A stretch of 64,000 nt of DNA from Pseudomonas solani (GTDB lineage: Bacteria; Pseudomonadota; Gammaproteobacteria; Pseudomonadales; Pseudomonadaceae). How positions within the stretch are numbered: the first letter of the stretch is position 1; every line of letters starts with the position of its first letter. A program made the translations under genes and the position numbers. The notes under the pieces are model-generated. The model did not search any database. It saw only the letters and a list, made by a program, of their open reading frames with translations, and was not told where the DNA came from. The stretch is taken from positions 2,378,501 to 2,442,500 of the forward strand of contig NZ_AP023081.1 of NCBI RefSeq assembly GCF_026072635.1, given 5' to 3'. Shown here piece after piece: positions 54,410-62,247 of this stretch.

Positions 54410-55477
54410 ATGCGTCCCGCCCGTGCCCTGATCGACCTCGAAGCGCTGCGCCACAACTACCGTCTCGCCCGCGAAACCACCGGTGCCAAGGCACTGGCCG
54501 TGGTCAAGGCGGATGCCTACGGGCATGGCGCGGTGCGGTGCGCCCAGGCGTTGCAGGCGGAAGCCGACGGTTTCGCCGTGGCCTGCATAGAGGAAGCACT
54601 GGAGCTGCGCGATGCCGGCATCGTCGGCCCCATCCTGCTGCTGGAGGGTTTCTTCGAAGCCGATGAGCTGTCGCTGATCGAGCGCTACGACCTCTGGTGC
54701 GTGGTGCATTCCACCTGGCAACTCGAGGCCATCGAGCGCGCCAGCCTAAGCCGCCCCCTGACGGTGTGGCTGAAGATGGACTCGGGCATGCACCGCGTGG
54801 GCCTGCACCCGGCGGAATACCGCGACGGTTACCAGCGCCTGATGGCCAGCGGCAAGGTCGGCAAGATCGTGCTCATGAGCCACTTCGCCCGTGCCGACGA
54901 ACTGGACAGCGACAGCGCCGCCGAACAGGTGGCGGTCTTCGAGCAGGCCCGCGCCGGCCTTGCCGCCGAGATCAGCCTGCGCAACTCGCCCGCCGTGCTC
55001 GGCTGGCCGCAGGTGCCGAGTGACTGGGTGCGCCCCGGCATCATGCTCTACGGCGCAACGCCCTTCGAGCAGGCCCATGAGCTGGCCTCGCGCCTGAAGC
55101 CGGTGATGACCCTGGAGTCCAAGGTCATCAGCGTGCGCGAACTGCCCGCCGGCCAGCCGGTCGGCTACGGCGCGCGCTTCATCACCGAGCGCCCGACCCG
55201 CGTCGGCGTGGTCGCCATGGGTTATGCCGACGGCTATCCCCGGCATGCACCCACCGGCACCCCGGTGGCCATCGACGGGCAGCTGTCGCGGCTGATCGGC
55301 CGGGTGTCCATGGACATGCTCACCGTCGACCTCACCGACCTGCCCCAGGCCGGGCTCGGCAGCCGGGTCGAGTTCTGGGGTGGTCAGGTCCTGGCCAGCG
55401 ATGTCGCCATCCAGGCCGGAACCATTCCCTACCAGATCTTCTGCAACCTGCGCCGGGTGCCGTTGATCTACCGCTGA
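54410..55477 (+). CDS. dadX: Catabolic alanine racemase
   Basis: A 355-residue PLP enzyme that interconverts L- and D-alanine so that DadA can use L-alanine. The PLP Lys is in AVVKADAYGHGAVRC near residue 33. The second-base Tyr is in VGYGARF near 254. RVSMDMLTVDLTDL is conserved near the end. The length is normal. It follows the RidA-like gene after 60 bp, with a hairpin between. Confidence 0.97.
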   Translation: MRPARALIDLEALRHNYRLARETTGAKALAVVKADAYGHGAVRCAQALQAEADGFAVACIEEALELRDAGIVGPILLLEGFFEADELSLIERYDLWCVVHSTWQLEAIERASLSRPLTVWLKMDSGMHRVGLHPAEYRDGYQRLMASGKVGKIVLMSHFARADELDSDSAAEQVAVFEQARAGLAAEISLRNSPAVLGWPQVPSDWVRPGIMLYGATPFEQAHELASRLKPVMTLESKVISVRELPAGQPVGYGARFITERPTRVGVVAMGYADGYPRHAPTGTPVAIDGQLSRLIGRVSMDMLTVDLTDLPQAGLGSRVEFWGGQVLASDVAIQAGTIPYQIFCNLRRVPLIYR

Positions 55478-55569
55478 AGCGGCTCTGAAAGAGCCATCTA
55501 CGCAGCTGATGATGGTTCAAATAATTGATTTTCCTCGGGGTTTTCCGGGGTGGTGAAAGTTTGCGCAGG

Positions 55570-55593
55570 ATTTACGGCCGAAGTGTTGTAAAT
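55570..55593. promoter_or_regulatory. Inverted repeat before the PauR-like gene
   Basis: ATTTAC (55570-55575) and GTAAAT (55588-55593), 12 bp apart, form a perfect 6-bp inverted repeat in the AT-rich promoter region. It may be the autoregulatory operator. I find no match to a known consensus from memory. Confidence 0.35.
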
Positions 55594-55666
55594 ACTGAAC
55601 GCTGGCCGCATCATACGGCCACCGTGACCACCCCCCTCAACAAGAATCCCAAGGAGGATCCCACCA

Positions 55667-56215
55667 TTGGACGTCGGTGTTCGACTGCAATCCATCCGCA
55701 AGCTCAAAGGCCTCTCCCAGCGTGAACTCGCCAAACGTGCAGGCGTAACAAACAGCACGATTTCCATGATCGAAAAGAACAGCGTCAGCCCCTCCATCAG
55801 TTCGCTGAAGAAGGTGCTCGGGGGCATCCCCATGTCGCTGGTGGAATTCTTTTCCCTCGATCTGGAACAGGACAACCAGACCCAGGTGGTCTACCGGGCT
55901 TCCGAACTTACCGATATCTGCAGTGGTGCGATCACCATGAAGCTGGTGGGCAAGGCCCATCCGAGCCGCGCGATCGCCTTCCTCGACGAAACCTACCCGC
56001 CGGGCACCAACACCGGTGACGAGATGTACGCCCATGAGGGCGAAGAGGCCGGGATGCTGGTGGAGGGCCGTCTCGAGCTCACCGTCGGCAACGAGCTGTT
56101 CATCCTCGAACCGGGCGACAGCTACTACTTCGAAAGCAGCAAGCCGCACCGTTTCAGCAATCCCTTCGACGTTCCGGCCCGCCTGATCAGCGCGACCACG
56201 CCGGCCAACTTCTAG
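55667..56215 (+). CDS. pauR: XRE-cupin regulator, PauR/PuuR-like
   Basis: A 182-residue regulator with an N-terminal HTH (residues ~5-60, RLQSIRKLKGLSQRELAKRA, then NSTISMIEKNSVSPSISSLK) and a C-terminal cupin (MYAHEGEEAGMLVEGRLELT, then LEPGDSYYFESSKPHRFSNP). In P. aeruginosa the gene at this place is PauR, a repressor of polyamine catabolic genes. The start is a TTG: AAGGAGG lies nine bases before it and no in-frame ATG stands upstream. It follows dadX by 189 bp. An inverted repeat ATTTAC-N12-GTAAAT in that gap may be its own operator. Confidence 0.9.
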   Translation: MDVGVRLQSIRKLKGLSQRELAKRAGVTNSTISMIEKNSVSPSISSLKKVLGGIPMSLVEFFSLDLEQDNQTQVVYRASELTDICSGAITMKLVGKAHPSRAIAFLDETYPPGTNTGDEMYAHEGEEAGMLVEGRLELTVGNELFILEPGDSYYFESSKPHRFSNPFDVPARLISATTPANF

Positions 56216-56386
56216 TCCGTTCCAGCCTCCGGCGCGTGGCTTCGTGAGCCACTGCGCGGTCTTCACCCGAGCCGGTCATCGGACCGGCGCCGGCATGCTA
56301 GGTTTGCGCACGCATCGCCGCAAAGGCGGCGTGCTCATCCACTCAAGGCCGTGCCCAGCGCAACGGCGCATGACAAGGAAGGTCCC

Positions 56387-56917
56387 GTGGCTGCCTCGAA
56401 CAAATGGTTGATGTCCTCGCTCGCCTATTACCTGGACTTCTTCACCGCTCCGCTATTCATCCTCATCGCCCTGTTCGTCGGCCCGATCCTGCCCTGGCAA
56501 CTGCTGGCCGGCCTGCTGCTCTGGTCGCTCATCGAGTACGGGGTGCATCGCTTCCTGTTCCACTCGCTGTATCGCCGTGAACACTGGACCCACCATCTCG
56601 ACGTGCTGGCGTTCATCGGCATCTCCAGCTGGAAGACCAGTGCGGTCTATGCGCTGCTGCTGCCGTTGTGTGCCTACCTGGGTCTGGCTTCGCTGTTCGC
56701 CGGGCTGGTTGCCGGCTACTTTCTCTATATCTCGCTGCACTACGTGATGCACCGCCCCGGGCATTGGTTCTACCGTTTCATCCCTGGGCTGGTGTTCAAC
56801 CATGACCTGCACCACCAGAAGGGCGTGGAGAAGAACTTCGGGGTTTCCTCGCCGCTCTGGGACCACGTCTTCGGCACCTATGTGCGTGCGGTCGAGAGGG
56901 CGAAGGTATCGGGCTGA
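56387..56917 (+). CDS. Sterol desaturase/fatty acid hydroxylase-like membrane protein
   Basis: A 176-residue membrane protein with four hydrophobic helices and the His boxes of the fatty acid hydroxylase superfamily: GVHRFLFHSL (H-x4-H), EHWTHHLD (H-x2-H-H), YVMHRPGHWF, and FNHDLHHQKG near the end. It should bind two irons and hydroxylate or desaturate a lipid; the substrate is unknown. I prefer the GTG at 56387 because of AAGGAAGG just before it. A GTG at 56351 would add 12 residues. Confidence 0.87.
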   Translation: MAASNKWLMSSLAYYLDFFTAPLFILIALFVGPILPWQLLAGLLLWSLIEYGVHRFLFHSLYRREHWTHHLDVLAFIGISSWKTSAVYALLLPLCAYLGLASLFAGLVAGYFLYISLHYVMHRPGHWFYRFIPGLVFNHDLHHQKGVEKNFGVSSPLWDHVFGTYVRAVERAKVSG

Positions 56918-57057
56918 TCAGCCTCTGGTCGCAAGGCGCTCATGCTTTAGTCGTGCGACAAGTAGGGTTGTTTCAGCATGGCGGGCTAACCGTTATACTG
57001 GCGCCCGCCCGCGAAACCGTGGCCGCGGGCGTCACTAGCCAGGATGAGGGTGTAAGG

Positions 57058-57480
57058 GTGAACCTGATAAATAAGATGCTGGCAGCGCATGTTGCCGTAT
57101 TGGCCCTTTGGGCTGTTAGCGCCCAGGCCGCGACCGATGACGCCATCGCCGAGCGTATCAAGCCGGTAGGCGAAGTCTGTGTCCAGGGCCAGGAGTGCAA
57201 GGGTGTGGAAGCTGTAGCAGCCTCCGCAGGCGGCGGCGCCAAGACGCCGGACGACATCATCGCCAAGCACTGTGGCGCCTGCCACACCGCCGGCGTTCTC
57301 GGCGCTCCGAAGATCGGCGACACCGCCGCCTGGAAAGAGCGTGCCGACCACCAGGGCGGCCTCGACGGCATCCTGGCCAAGGCCATCACCGGTATCAACG
57401 CAATGCCGCCTAAAGGCACCTGCGCCGACTGCACCGATGATGAGCTGAAAGGCGCCATCAAGAAGATGTCCGGCCTGTAA
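57058..57480 (+). CDS. cycB: Cytochrome c5
   Basis: A 140-residue periplasmic c-type cytochrome. The signal peptide (MNLINKMLAAHVAVLALWAV, then SAQAA) is followed by ATDDAIAERIKPVG and CVQGQEC. Heme c attaches at CGACH, the Met ligand is in INAMPPKG, and GTCADCTDDELKGAI has the extra disulphide of cytochrome c5. It transfers electrons in respiration. The GTG start at 57058 is chosen because it gives the signal peptide; the frame is open 35 codons further. A terminator follows. Confidence 0.94.
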   Translation: MNLINKMLAAHVAVLALWAVSAQAATDDAIAERIKPVGEVCVQGQECKGVEAVAASAGGGAKTPDDIIAKHCGACHTAGVLGAPKIGDTAAWKERADHQGGLDGILAKAITGINAMPPKGTCADCTDDELKGAIKKMSGL

Positions 57481-57496
57481 CAGGGACCCGGCATCA

Positions 57497-57528
57497 ACGA
57501 AAAAGCCGCCCTCGGGCGGCTTTTTCGT
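57497..57528. terminator. Bidirectional intrinsic terminator
   Basis: A perfect 14-bp inverted repeat (57497-57510 and 57515-57528, core AAAAGCCGCC/GGCGGCTTTT) with a CTCG loop between cycB and the convergent xpt. Confidence 0.92.
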
Positions 57529-57566
57529 GTCTGGCTGCTGCGGCTTATTGTCGCAGCGCCGGGCAC

Positions 57567-58139
57567 TCAATCGATGAAGGTCACGGTGCCGTTGGCCAGG
57601 GATTGGACCCGCGCCAGGGACTCGACCCGGTAGCCTTCGCTTTCCAGCAGGGTGCGGCCTTCCTGGAACGACTTCTCGATGACGATGCCCATGCCGGCGA
57701 TGCTCGCGCCTGCCTGGCCGATCAGGTCGATCAGGGCCTTGGCGGCGTGGCCGTTGGCGAGGAAGTCATCGATCACCAGCACGTGGTCGGATGCCGTCAG
57801 GTGCTTGGCGGAGATGGCGATGGTGCTCTCGGTCTGCTTGGTGAAGGAGAACACCTTGGAGATCAGCAGGTCGTTCTTCAGCGTCAGCGACTGGAACTTG
57901 CGGGCGAAGATCACCGGGATGCCCAGCTCAAGGCCGGCCATCACCGCCGGGGCGATGCCCGAGGCTTCGATGGTGACGATCTTGGTGATGCCCTGGCCAC
58001 GGAAGCGTTCGGCGAATTCATGGCCGATGTGCTTCATGAGCTGCGGGTCGATCTGGTGATTGAGGAAGGCGTCTACCTTCAGCACCTGGTCGGAAAGCAC
58101 GATGCCTTCGGAGAGGATCTTTTCTTTGAGAATGTTCAC
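57567..58139 (-). CDS. xpt: Xanthine phosphoribosyltransferase
   Basis: A 190-residue purine-salvage enzyme converting xanthine and PRPP to XMP. The start MNILKEKILSEGIVLSDQVL and the PRPP loop VLVIDDFLANGHAAKALIDL (~residues 122-141) are typical of Xpt. VTIEASGIAPAVMAGLELGI is the other substrate-side segment. The length matches. TAGAAT (minus strand, 58189-58184) about 45 bp upstream is a good -10. The gene is convergent with cycB. Confidence 0.95.
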   Translation of the reverse strand: MNILKEKILSEGIVLSDQVLKVDAFLNHQIDPQLMKHIGHEFAERFRGQGITKIVTIEASGIAPAVMAGLELGIPVIFARKFQSLTLKNDLLISKVFSFTKQTESTIAISAKHLTASDHVLVIDDFLANGHAAKALIDLIGQAGASIAGMGIVIEKSFQEGRTLLESEGYRVESLARVQSLANGTVTFID

Positions 58140-58183
58140 GGGAGGGGCTTCCTGCGAAGCTGCTGTCGCTGATGAAGCGCGGC

Positions 58184-58189
58184 ATTCTA
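58184..58189 (-). promoter_or_regulatory. -10 element of xpt
   Basis: TAGAAT on the minus strand, 44 bp before the xpt start. No good -35 is seen at 17 bp. Confidence 0.4.
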
Positions 58190-58266
58190 CCTTGGCGCGG
58201 GGGCTTCGCGCGATGCCCTTCTGACAGGTCGCGCCACGGCCCCCGGTTGCCCATTGGCCGGCGGCC

Positions 58267-60279
58267 TCAGGGCTTCTTGAGCATGGCGCGGATGTCCGCC
58301 AGCGCCGTGTTGCCGCGCACCGCCTTGACCTCCACCGGGGTGTCCTCCAAGCCTTCCCATTGCAGGTCTTCCTGGGGCAGTTCGTCGAGGAAGCGGCTCG
58401 GCGAGCAGTCGATGATCTCGCCGTACTGCTTGCGCTTGGCAGCGAAGGTCATGGCCAGGTTCTGCCGGGCACGGGTGATGCCGACATAGGCCAGCCGGCG
58501 CTCCTCCTCGATGGTGTCGGCCTCGATGCTGGAGCGGTGCGGCAGGATGTCTTCCTCAACGCCCATGATGAACACGTAGGGGAATTCCAGGCCCTTGGAC
58601 GCGTGCAGGGTCATCATCTGCACGCCATCGGCGCCCTCTTCCTCTTCCTGCTGGCGCTCGAGCATGTCGCGCAGCACCAGCTTGGCGATGGCTTCCTCGA
58701 TGGTCATCTCGCCTTCTTCGTCGCGCTCCAGGGTGTTCTTCAGGGCGTCGATGAGGAACCAGACGTTGCCCATGCGGAACTCGGCGACCTTGTCGCTGGA
58801 GGCGTTCTGGCGGATCCAGTTCTCGTAGTCGATGTCCATCACCATGCTGCGCAGGGCGGCGATGGGGTCGGTCTGCGCGCAGTCCTGGCGGACCTTGTCC
58901 ATGAAGCGCTTGAAGCGCTGCAGGCGCTCGGTGTAGCGGCTGTCCAGGTGCTCGCCGAGGCCGATCTCGTCGGCGGCGGCGTACATCGAAATCTTGCGCT
59001 CGGTGGCGTAGTTGCCGAGCTTTTCCAGGGTGGTGGAGCCGATCTCGCGGCGCGGCACGTTGATCACCCGGAGGAAGGCGTTGTCGTCGTCCGGGTTCAC
59101 CAGCAGGCGGAAGTAGGACATCAGGTCCTTCACTTCCTGGCGGCCGAAGAAGCTGGTGCCGCCCGACAACCGATAGGGGACCTGGTGGTGCTGCAGCTTC
59201 AGCTCCATCAGCTTGGCCTGGTGGTTGCCGCGGTAGAGGATGGCGAACTGGCTGTAGGGCCGCTCGGTCTTCAGGTGCAGCGTGAGGATCTCCATGGCAA
59301 TGCGCTCGGCCTCGGCGTCCTCGTTGCGGCAGCGGATCACCCGGATCGGGTCACCGACGCCCATCTCGCTCCACAGTTGCTTCTCGAACACGTGGGGGTT
59401 GTTGGCGATCAGCACGTTGGCGCACTTGAGGATGCGGCTGGTGGAGCGGTAGTTCTGCTCCAGCATCACCACCTTCAGCGAGGGGAAGTCCTCCTTCAGC
59501 TGCATCAGGTTCTCCGGCCGCGCACCCCGCCAGGCGTAGATCGACTGGTCGTCGTCGCCCACCACTGTGAACTGCGCGCGGTGCTGCACCAGCATCTTCA
59601 CCAGCAGGTACTGGCTGGCGTTGGTGTCCTGGTATTCATCCACCAGCATGTAGCGCACGCGCTGCTGCCATTTTTCGAGGATGTCCGGGTTTTCCTGGAA
59701 CAGCTTCACCGGCAGCAGGATCAGGTCGTCGAAGTCGACCGCGTTGTAGGCCTTGAGGGTGCGCTGGTAGTGCAGGTAGACCACCGCTGCCGTCTGCTCC
59801 TTGGGGTTGCGCGCGTTGGCCAGCGCCTCCTCGGGCAGGATCAGGTCGTTCTTCCAGGAGCCGATGTAGTTTTTCACCTCATCGGCGCCATCGTCCCCGG
59901 CGTACTCCTTCTGCATGATGTCCGTCAGCAGCGCCTTGATGTCCGTCTCGTCGAAGATCGAGAAGCCCGGCTTGTAGCCCAGCCGCGCATGTTCCTTGCG
60001 GATGATGTTCAAGCCCAGGTTGTGGAAGGTGGACACCGTCAGCCCACGACCTTCGGCGCCGTGCAGCAGGGTGCCGACGCGGGCCTTCATCTCGCGGGCG
60101 GCCTTGTTGGTGAAGGTCACGGCGACGATGTATTGCGCGCGGACGCCGCACTGCTGGACGAGGTAGGCGATCTTGCGGGTGATCACGCTGGTCTTGCCGG
60201 AGCCGGCACCGGCGAGCACCAGGAGCGGGCCGCCGACATAGTTCACGGCTTCCTGCTGCCGGGGATTGAGTCGGGACAT
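58267..60279 (-). CDS. rep: ATP-dependent DNA helicase Rep
   Basis: A 670-residue SF1A 3'-5' helicase that clears proteins ahead of replication forks. Walker A is LAGAGSGKTSVITRKIAYLV (residues ~20-40), Walker B LVDEYQDTNASQYL near 215, then VVGDDDQSIYAWRGARPENL, MTLHASKGLEFPYVFIMGVE near 550 and LAYVGITRARQNLAMTFAAK. The start MSRLNPRQQEAVNYVGGPLL is that of Rep rather than UvrD. The gene is complete, unlike recD and recG. A promoter lies upstream (60313-60341). Confidence 0.97.
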   Translation of the reverse strand: MSRLNPRQQEAVNYVGGPLLVLAGAGSGKTSVITRKIAYLVQQCGVRAQYIVAVTFTNKAAREMKARVGTLLHGAEGRGLTVSTFHNLGLNIIRKEHARLGYKPGFSIFDETDIKALLTDIMQKEYAGDDGADEVKNYIGSWKNDLILPEEALANARNPKEQTAAVVYLHYQRTLKAYNAVDFDDLILLPVKLFQENPDILEKWQQRVRYMLVDEYQDTNASQYLLVKMLVQHRAQFTVVGDDDQSIYAWRGARPENLMQLKEDFPSLKVVMLEQNYRSTSRILKCANVLIANNPHVFEKQLWSEMGVGDPIRVIRCRNEDAEAERIAMEILTLHLKTERPYSQFAILYRGNHQAKLMELKLQHHQVPYRLSGGTSFFGRQEVKDLMSYFRLLVNPDDDNAFLRVINVPRREIGSTTLEKLGNYATERKISMYAAADEIGLGEHLDSRYTERLQRFKRFMDKVRQDCAQTDPIAALRSMVMDIDYENWIRQNASSDKVAEFRMGNVWFLIDALKNTLERDEEGEMTIEEAIAKLVLRDMLERQQEEEEGADGVQMMTLHASKGLEFPYVFIMGVEEDILPHRSSIEADTIEEERRLAYVGITRARQNLAMTFAAKRKQYGEIIDCSPSRFLDELPQEDLQWEGLEDTPVEVKAVRGNTALADIRAMLKKP

Positions 60280-60312
60280 GCGGGTCGATTTTTCGCGGGG
60301 GAATGGCCGCGC

Positions 60313-60341
60313 ATTCTAACAGGCCGGCCCCGATCTGCCGA
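60313..60341 (-). promoter_or_regulatory. Promoter of rep
   Basis: Minus strand: TCGGCA (60341-60336) and TAGAAT (60318-60313), 17 bp apart, with the -10 34 bp before the rep start. Confidence 0.5.
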
Positions 60342-60515
60342 TGCGCGCCGAACAGTGTGACGTAGCGCCCTTTGGTGAAGCTTGGCGCTTGGCTATTTCG
60401 AACCATCAAGTACGATTGTTCCGACACACACTGTTGATGGCTGTTCACATTTGGCGCAAAGTTCGCCAAGTCGCCTCAAGAGCACACCTAAAAGAACGAC
60501 GTCGATCACGACGCG

Positions 60516-60528
60516 AATTGGGCCAATT
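60516..60528. promoter_or_regulatory. Palindrome upstream of the REC-GGDEF-EAL gene
   Basis: AATTGG-G-CCAATT, a perfect 13-bp palindrome with an odd centre, 32 bp before the start. It is a possible operator. Confidence 0.35.
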
Positions 60529-60560
60529 GCCCACTGTTTTTGTGACCCCGGGGAGGTCAT

Positions 60561-62237
60561 TTGTCCGCGCTTGCCGAGCCCATGCGCATGCTCCTGCTGG
60601 CGGAATCGCCTGGCTGGGCGGAATCCTTACGCGAGCTGCTCAGCTCGCTGGGCAGCCTTTCACCCCTGATCACCGCCCCCTCCTGGGAGGCCGCCAGCAG
60701 CCTGTTCGACGACAGCGAGGGCGGCTTGCTGCTCTGCACCCCGCAATTGCTGCCGGCCCCCGGCCGTTGCCACCTGCCCACCATCCTGCTGCTGGAACAG
60801 GAGCCCGATGAAGCGCCGGCCGGCGTCTGTGATTGGCTGGTGCGTGACCAACTGGGCCCCGACGTGCTGCGCCGCAGCCTGCGCTACATGCGCGAGCGCA
60901 GCGCCTTGCAGAACACCCTGCAAAGCCTCGCCGAGCAGGACCCGCTCACCGGCATCGCCAACCGCCAGGGCTTCCAGACCCTGCTGGCGGGGCGCCTGGC
61001 CGAATTCGCCGGGCGCGGCCTGGCCCTCGGCCACCTGGACCTGGACAATTTCCGCCACGCCAACGACGCCCTCGGCTACCAGGCCGGCGACCGCCTGATC
61101 CTCCAGGTGGTGGCGCGGCTCAAGGGCGAACTGGCTGCCGGCGACCAGTTGGCCCGCCTGGGCAGCGACGAGTTCGCCCTGCTGTTGGATACCCGCCGCG
61201 ACCCGTCCCGTGCCGAGAAGGTCGCCGAACGCATCGCCGAAGCCCTCGGCGAGCCTTACTGGGTCGACGGCGAGAGCCTGCTCATCGGCTGCAGCCTGGG
61301 CATTGCCCATGCCCGCTCCGACGAAGGTGCCGACCCGCTGATGTGGCATGCACACATCGCCATGCAGCAGGCCAAGGCCGTGCAGGGCTGCACCTTCCAT
61401 GTGTTCGACGAGCGTATCAACCGCAGTGCGCGCAGCCTGGCCGACCTGGAAAGCGAGTTGCGCCGTGCTCTGCGCCGCGACGAGCTGGAGCTGCACTACC
61501 AGCCGCGCCTGTGCCTGGAGACCGGCCGCATCGTCGGCCTCGAGGCTCTGGTGCGCTGGCGCCATGCCGAGCGTGGCCTGCTGTCGCCCAATGAATTCGT
61601 GCCCCTGGCCGAGGAAAGCGGGCTTATCGTTCCCCTCGGCTACTGGGTCATCTCCCGAGCCCTGCGCGACATGCAGTGGCTGCGCGGGCGCGGCCTGCCG
61701 GCCCTGCACATGGCGGTGAACCTGTCGTTCCGCCAGTTCCAGGACAGCCAGCTGCTGCCGACCCTGAACCGCCTCATCAGCGAGCGCGGGGTCGACGCCC
61801 AGTGGCTGGAGTTCGAGCTGACCGAGACGGCGGTGATGCGCCGCAGCGAACAGGTGCAGCAGACCATGCAGGCCCTGGGCAAGGTCGGCGTGCGCTTCTC
61901 CCTGGACGATTTCGGCACCGGCTTCTCGTCCTTCGTCCACCTCAACAGCCTGCCCATCACCCTGCTGAAGATCGACAAGAGCTTCGTCGGCGGCATGCAG
62001 GATCGCCCCGAGAACCGCCAGTTGGTACGCGCGATGATCAACCTCGCGCACAACCTCAACCTGGAGGTGGTGGCCGAAGGGGTGGAAACCGCCGAGCAAC
62101 TGGCCCTGCTGCGCCAGTTCGGCTGTGACCAGGTGCAGGGCTACTGGATCAGCAAGCCGCTGCCCCTGGCCGACCTGGCGCGCTTCCTGGTATTCGGCGT
62201 GCGCCAACCGCTGTTCAGCAGCCAGCCCAACCTCTAG
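60561..62237 (+). CDS. c-di-GMP phosphodiesterase with degenerate REC and GGDEF domains
   Basis: A 558-residue cytoplasmic protein. Residues 1-115 look like a receiver domain (GVCDWLVRDQLGPDVLRRSL matches its last helix) but the phospho-acceptor Asp position is LLLCTPQLLP, so it cannot be phosphorylated. GGDEF (~125-285) reads RLGSDEFALL, a degenerate active site. The EAL domain (~305-550) is complete: GLEALVRW, AVNLSFRQF, ELTETAV, LDDFGTGFSSF, LKIDKSFV and AEGVET. I predict phosphodiesterase activity. It corresponds by place to the ProE-type gene next to rep in P. aeruginosa. The TTG start (60561) follows GGGGAGGT closely; ATG 60582 is an alternative. Confidence 0.92.
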   Translation: MSALAEPMRMLLLAESPGWAESLRELLSSLGSLSPLITAPSWEAASSLFDDSEGGLLLCTPQLLPAPGRCHLPTILLLEQEPDEAPAGVCDWLVRDQLGPDVLRRSLRYMRERSALQNTLQSLAEQDPLTGIANRQGFQTLLAGRLAEFAGRGLALGHLDLDNFRHANDALGYQAGDRLILQVVARLKGELAAGDQLARLGSDEFALLLDTRRDPSRAEKVAERIAEALGEPYWVDGESLLIGCSLGIAHARSDEGADPLMWHAHIAMQQAKAVQGCTFHVFDERINRSARSLADLESELRRALRRDELELHYQPRLCLETGRIVGLEALVRWRHAERGLLSPNEFVPLAEESGLIVPLGYWVISRALRDMQWLRGRGLPALHMAVNLSFRQFQDSQLLPTLNRLISERGVDAQWLEFELTETAVMRRSEQVQQTMQALGKVGVRFSLDDFGTGFSSFVHLNSLPITLLKIDKSFVGGMQDRPENRQLVRAMINLAHNLNLEVVAEGVETAEQLALLRQFGCDQVQGYWISKPLPLADLARFLVFGVRQPLFSSQPNL

Positions 62238-62247
62238 CGCACCCCGC

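Noticed and set aside
58360..60360. A 666-codon plus-strand frame opposite rep
   Set aside because: Low-complexity Val/Leu/His/Gln sequence with no start signal; rep is intact on the minus strand.
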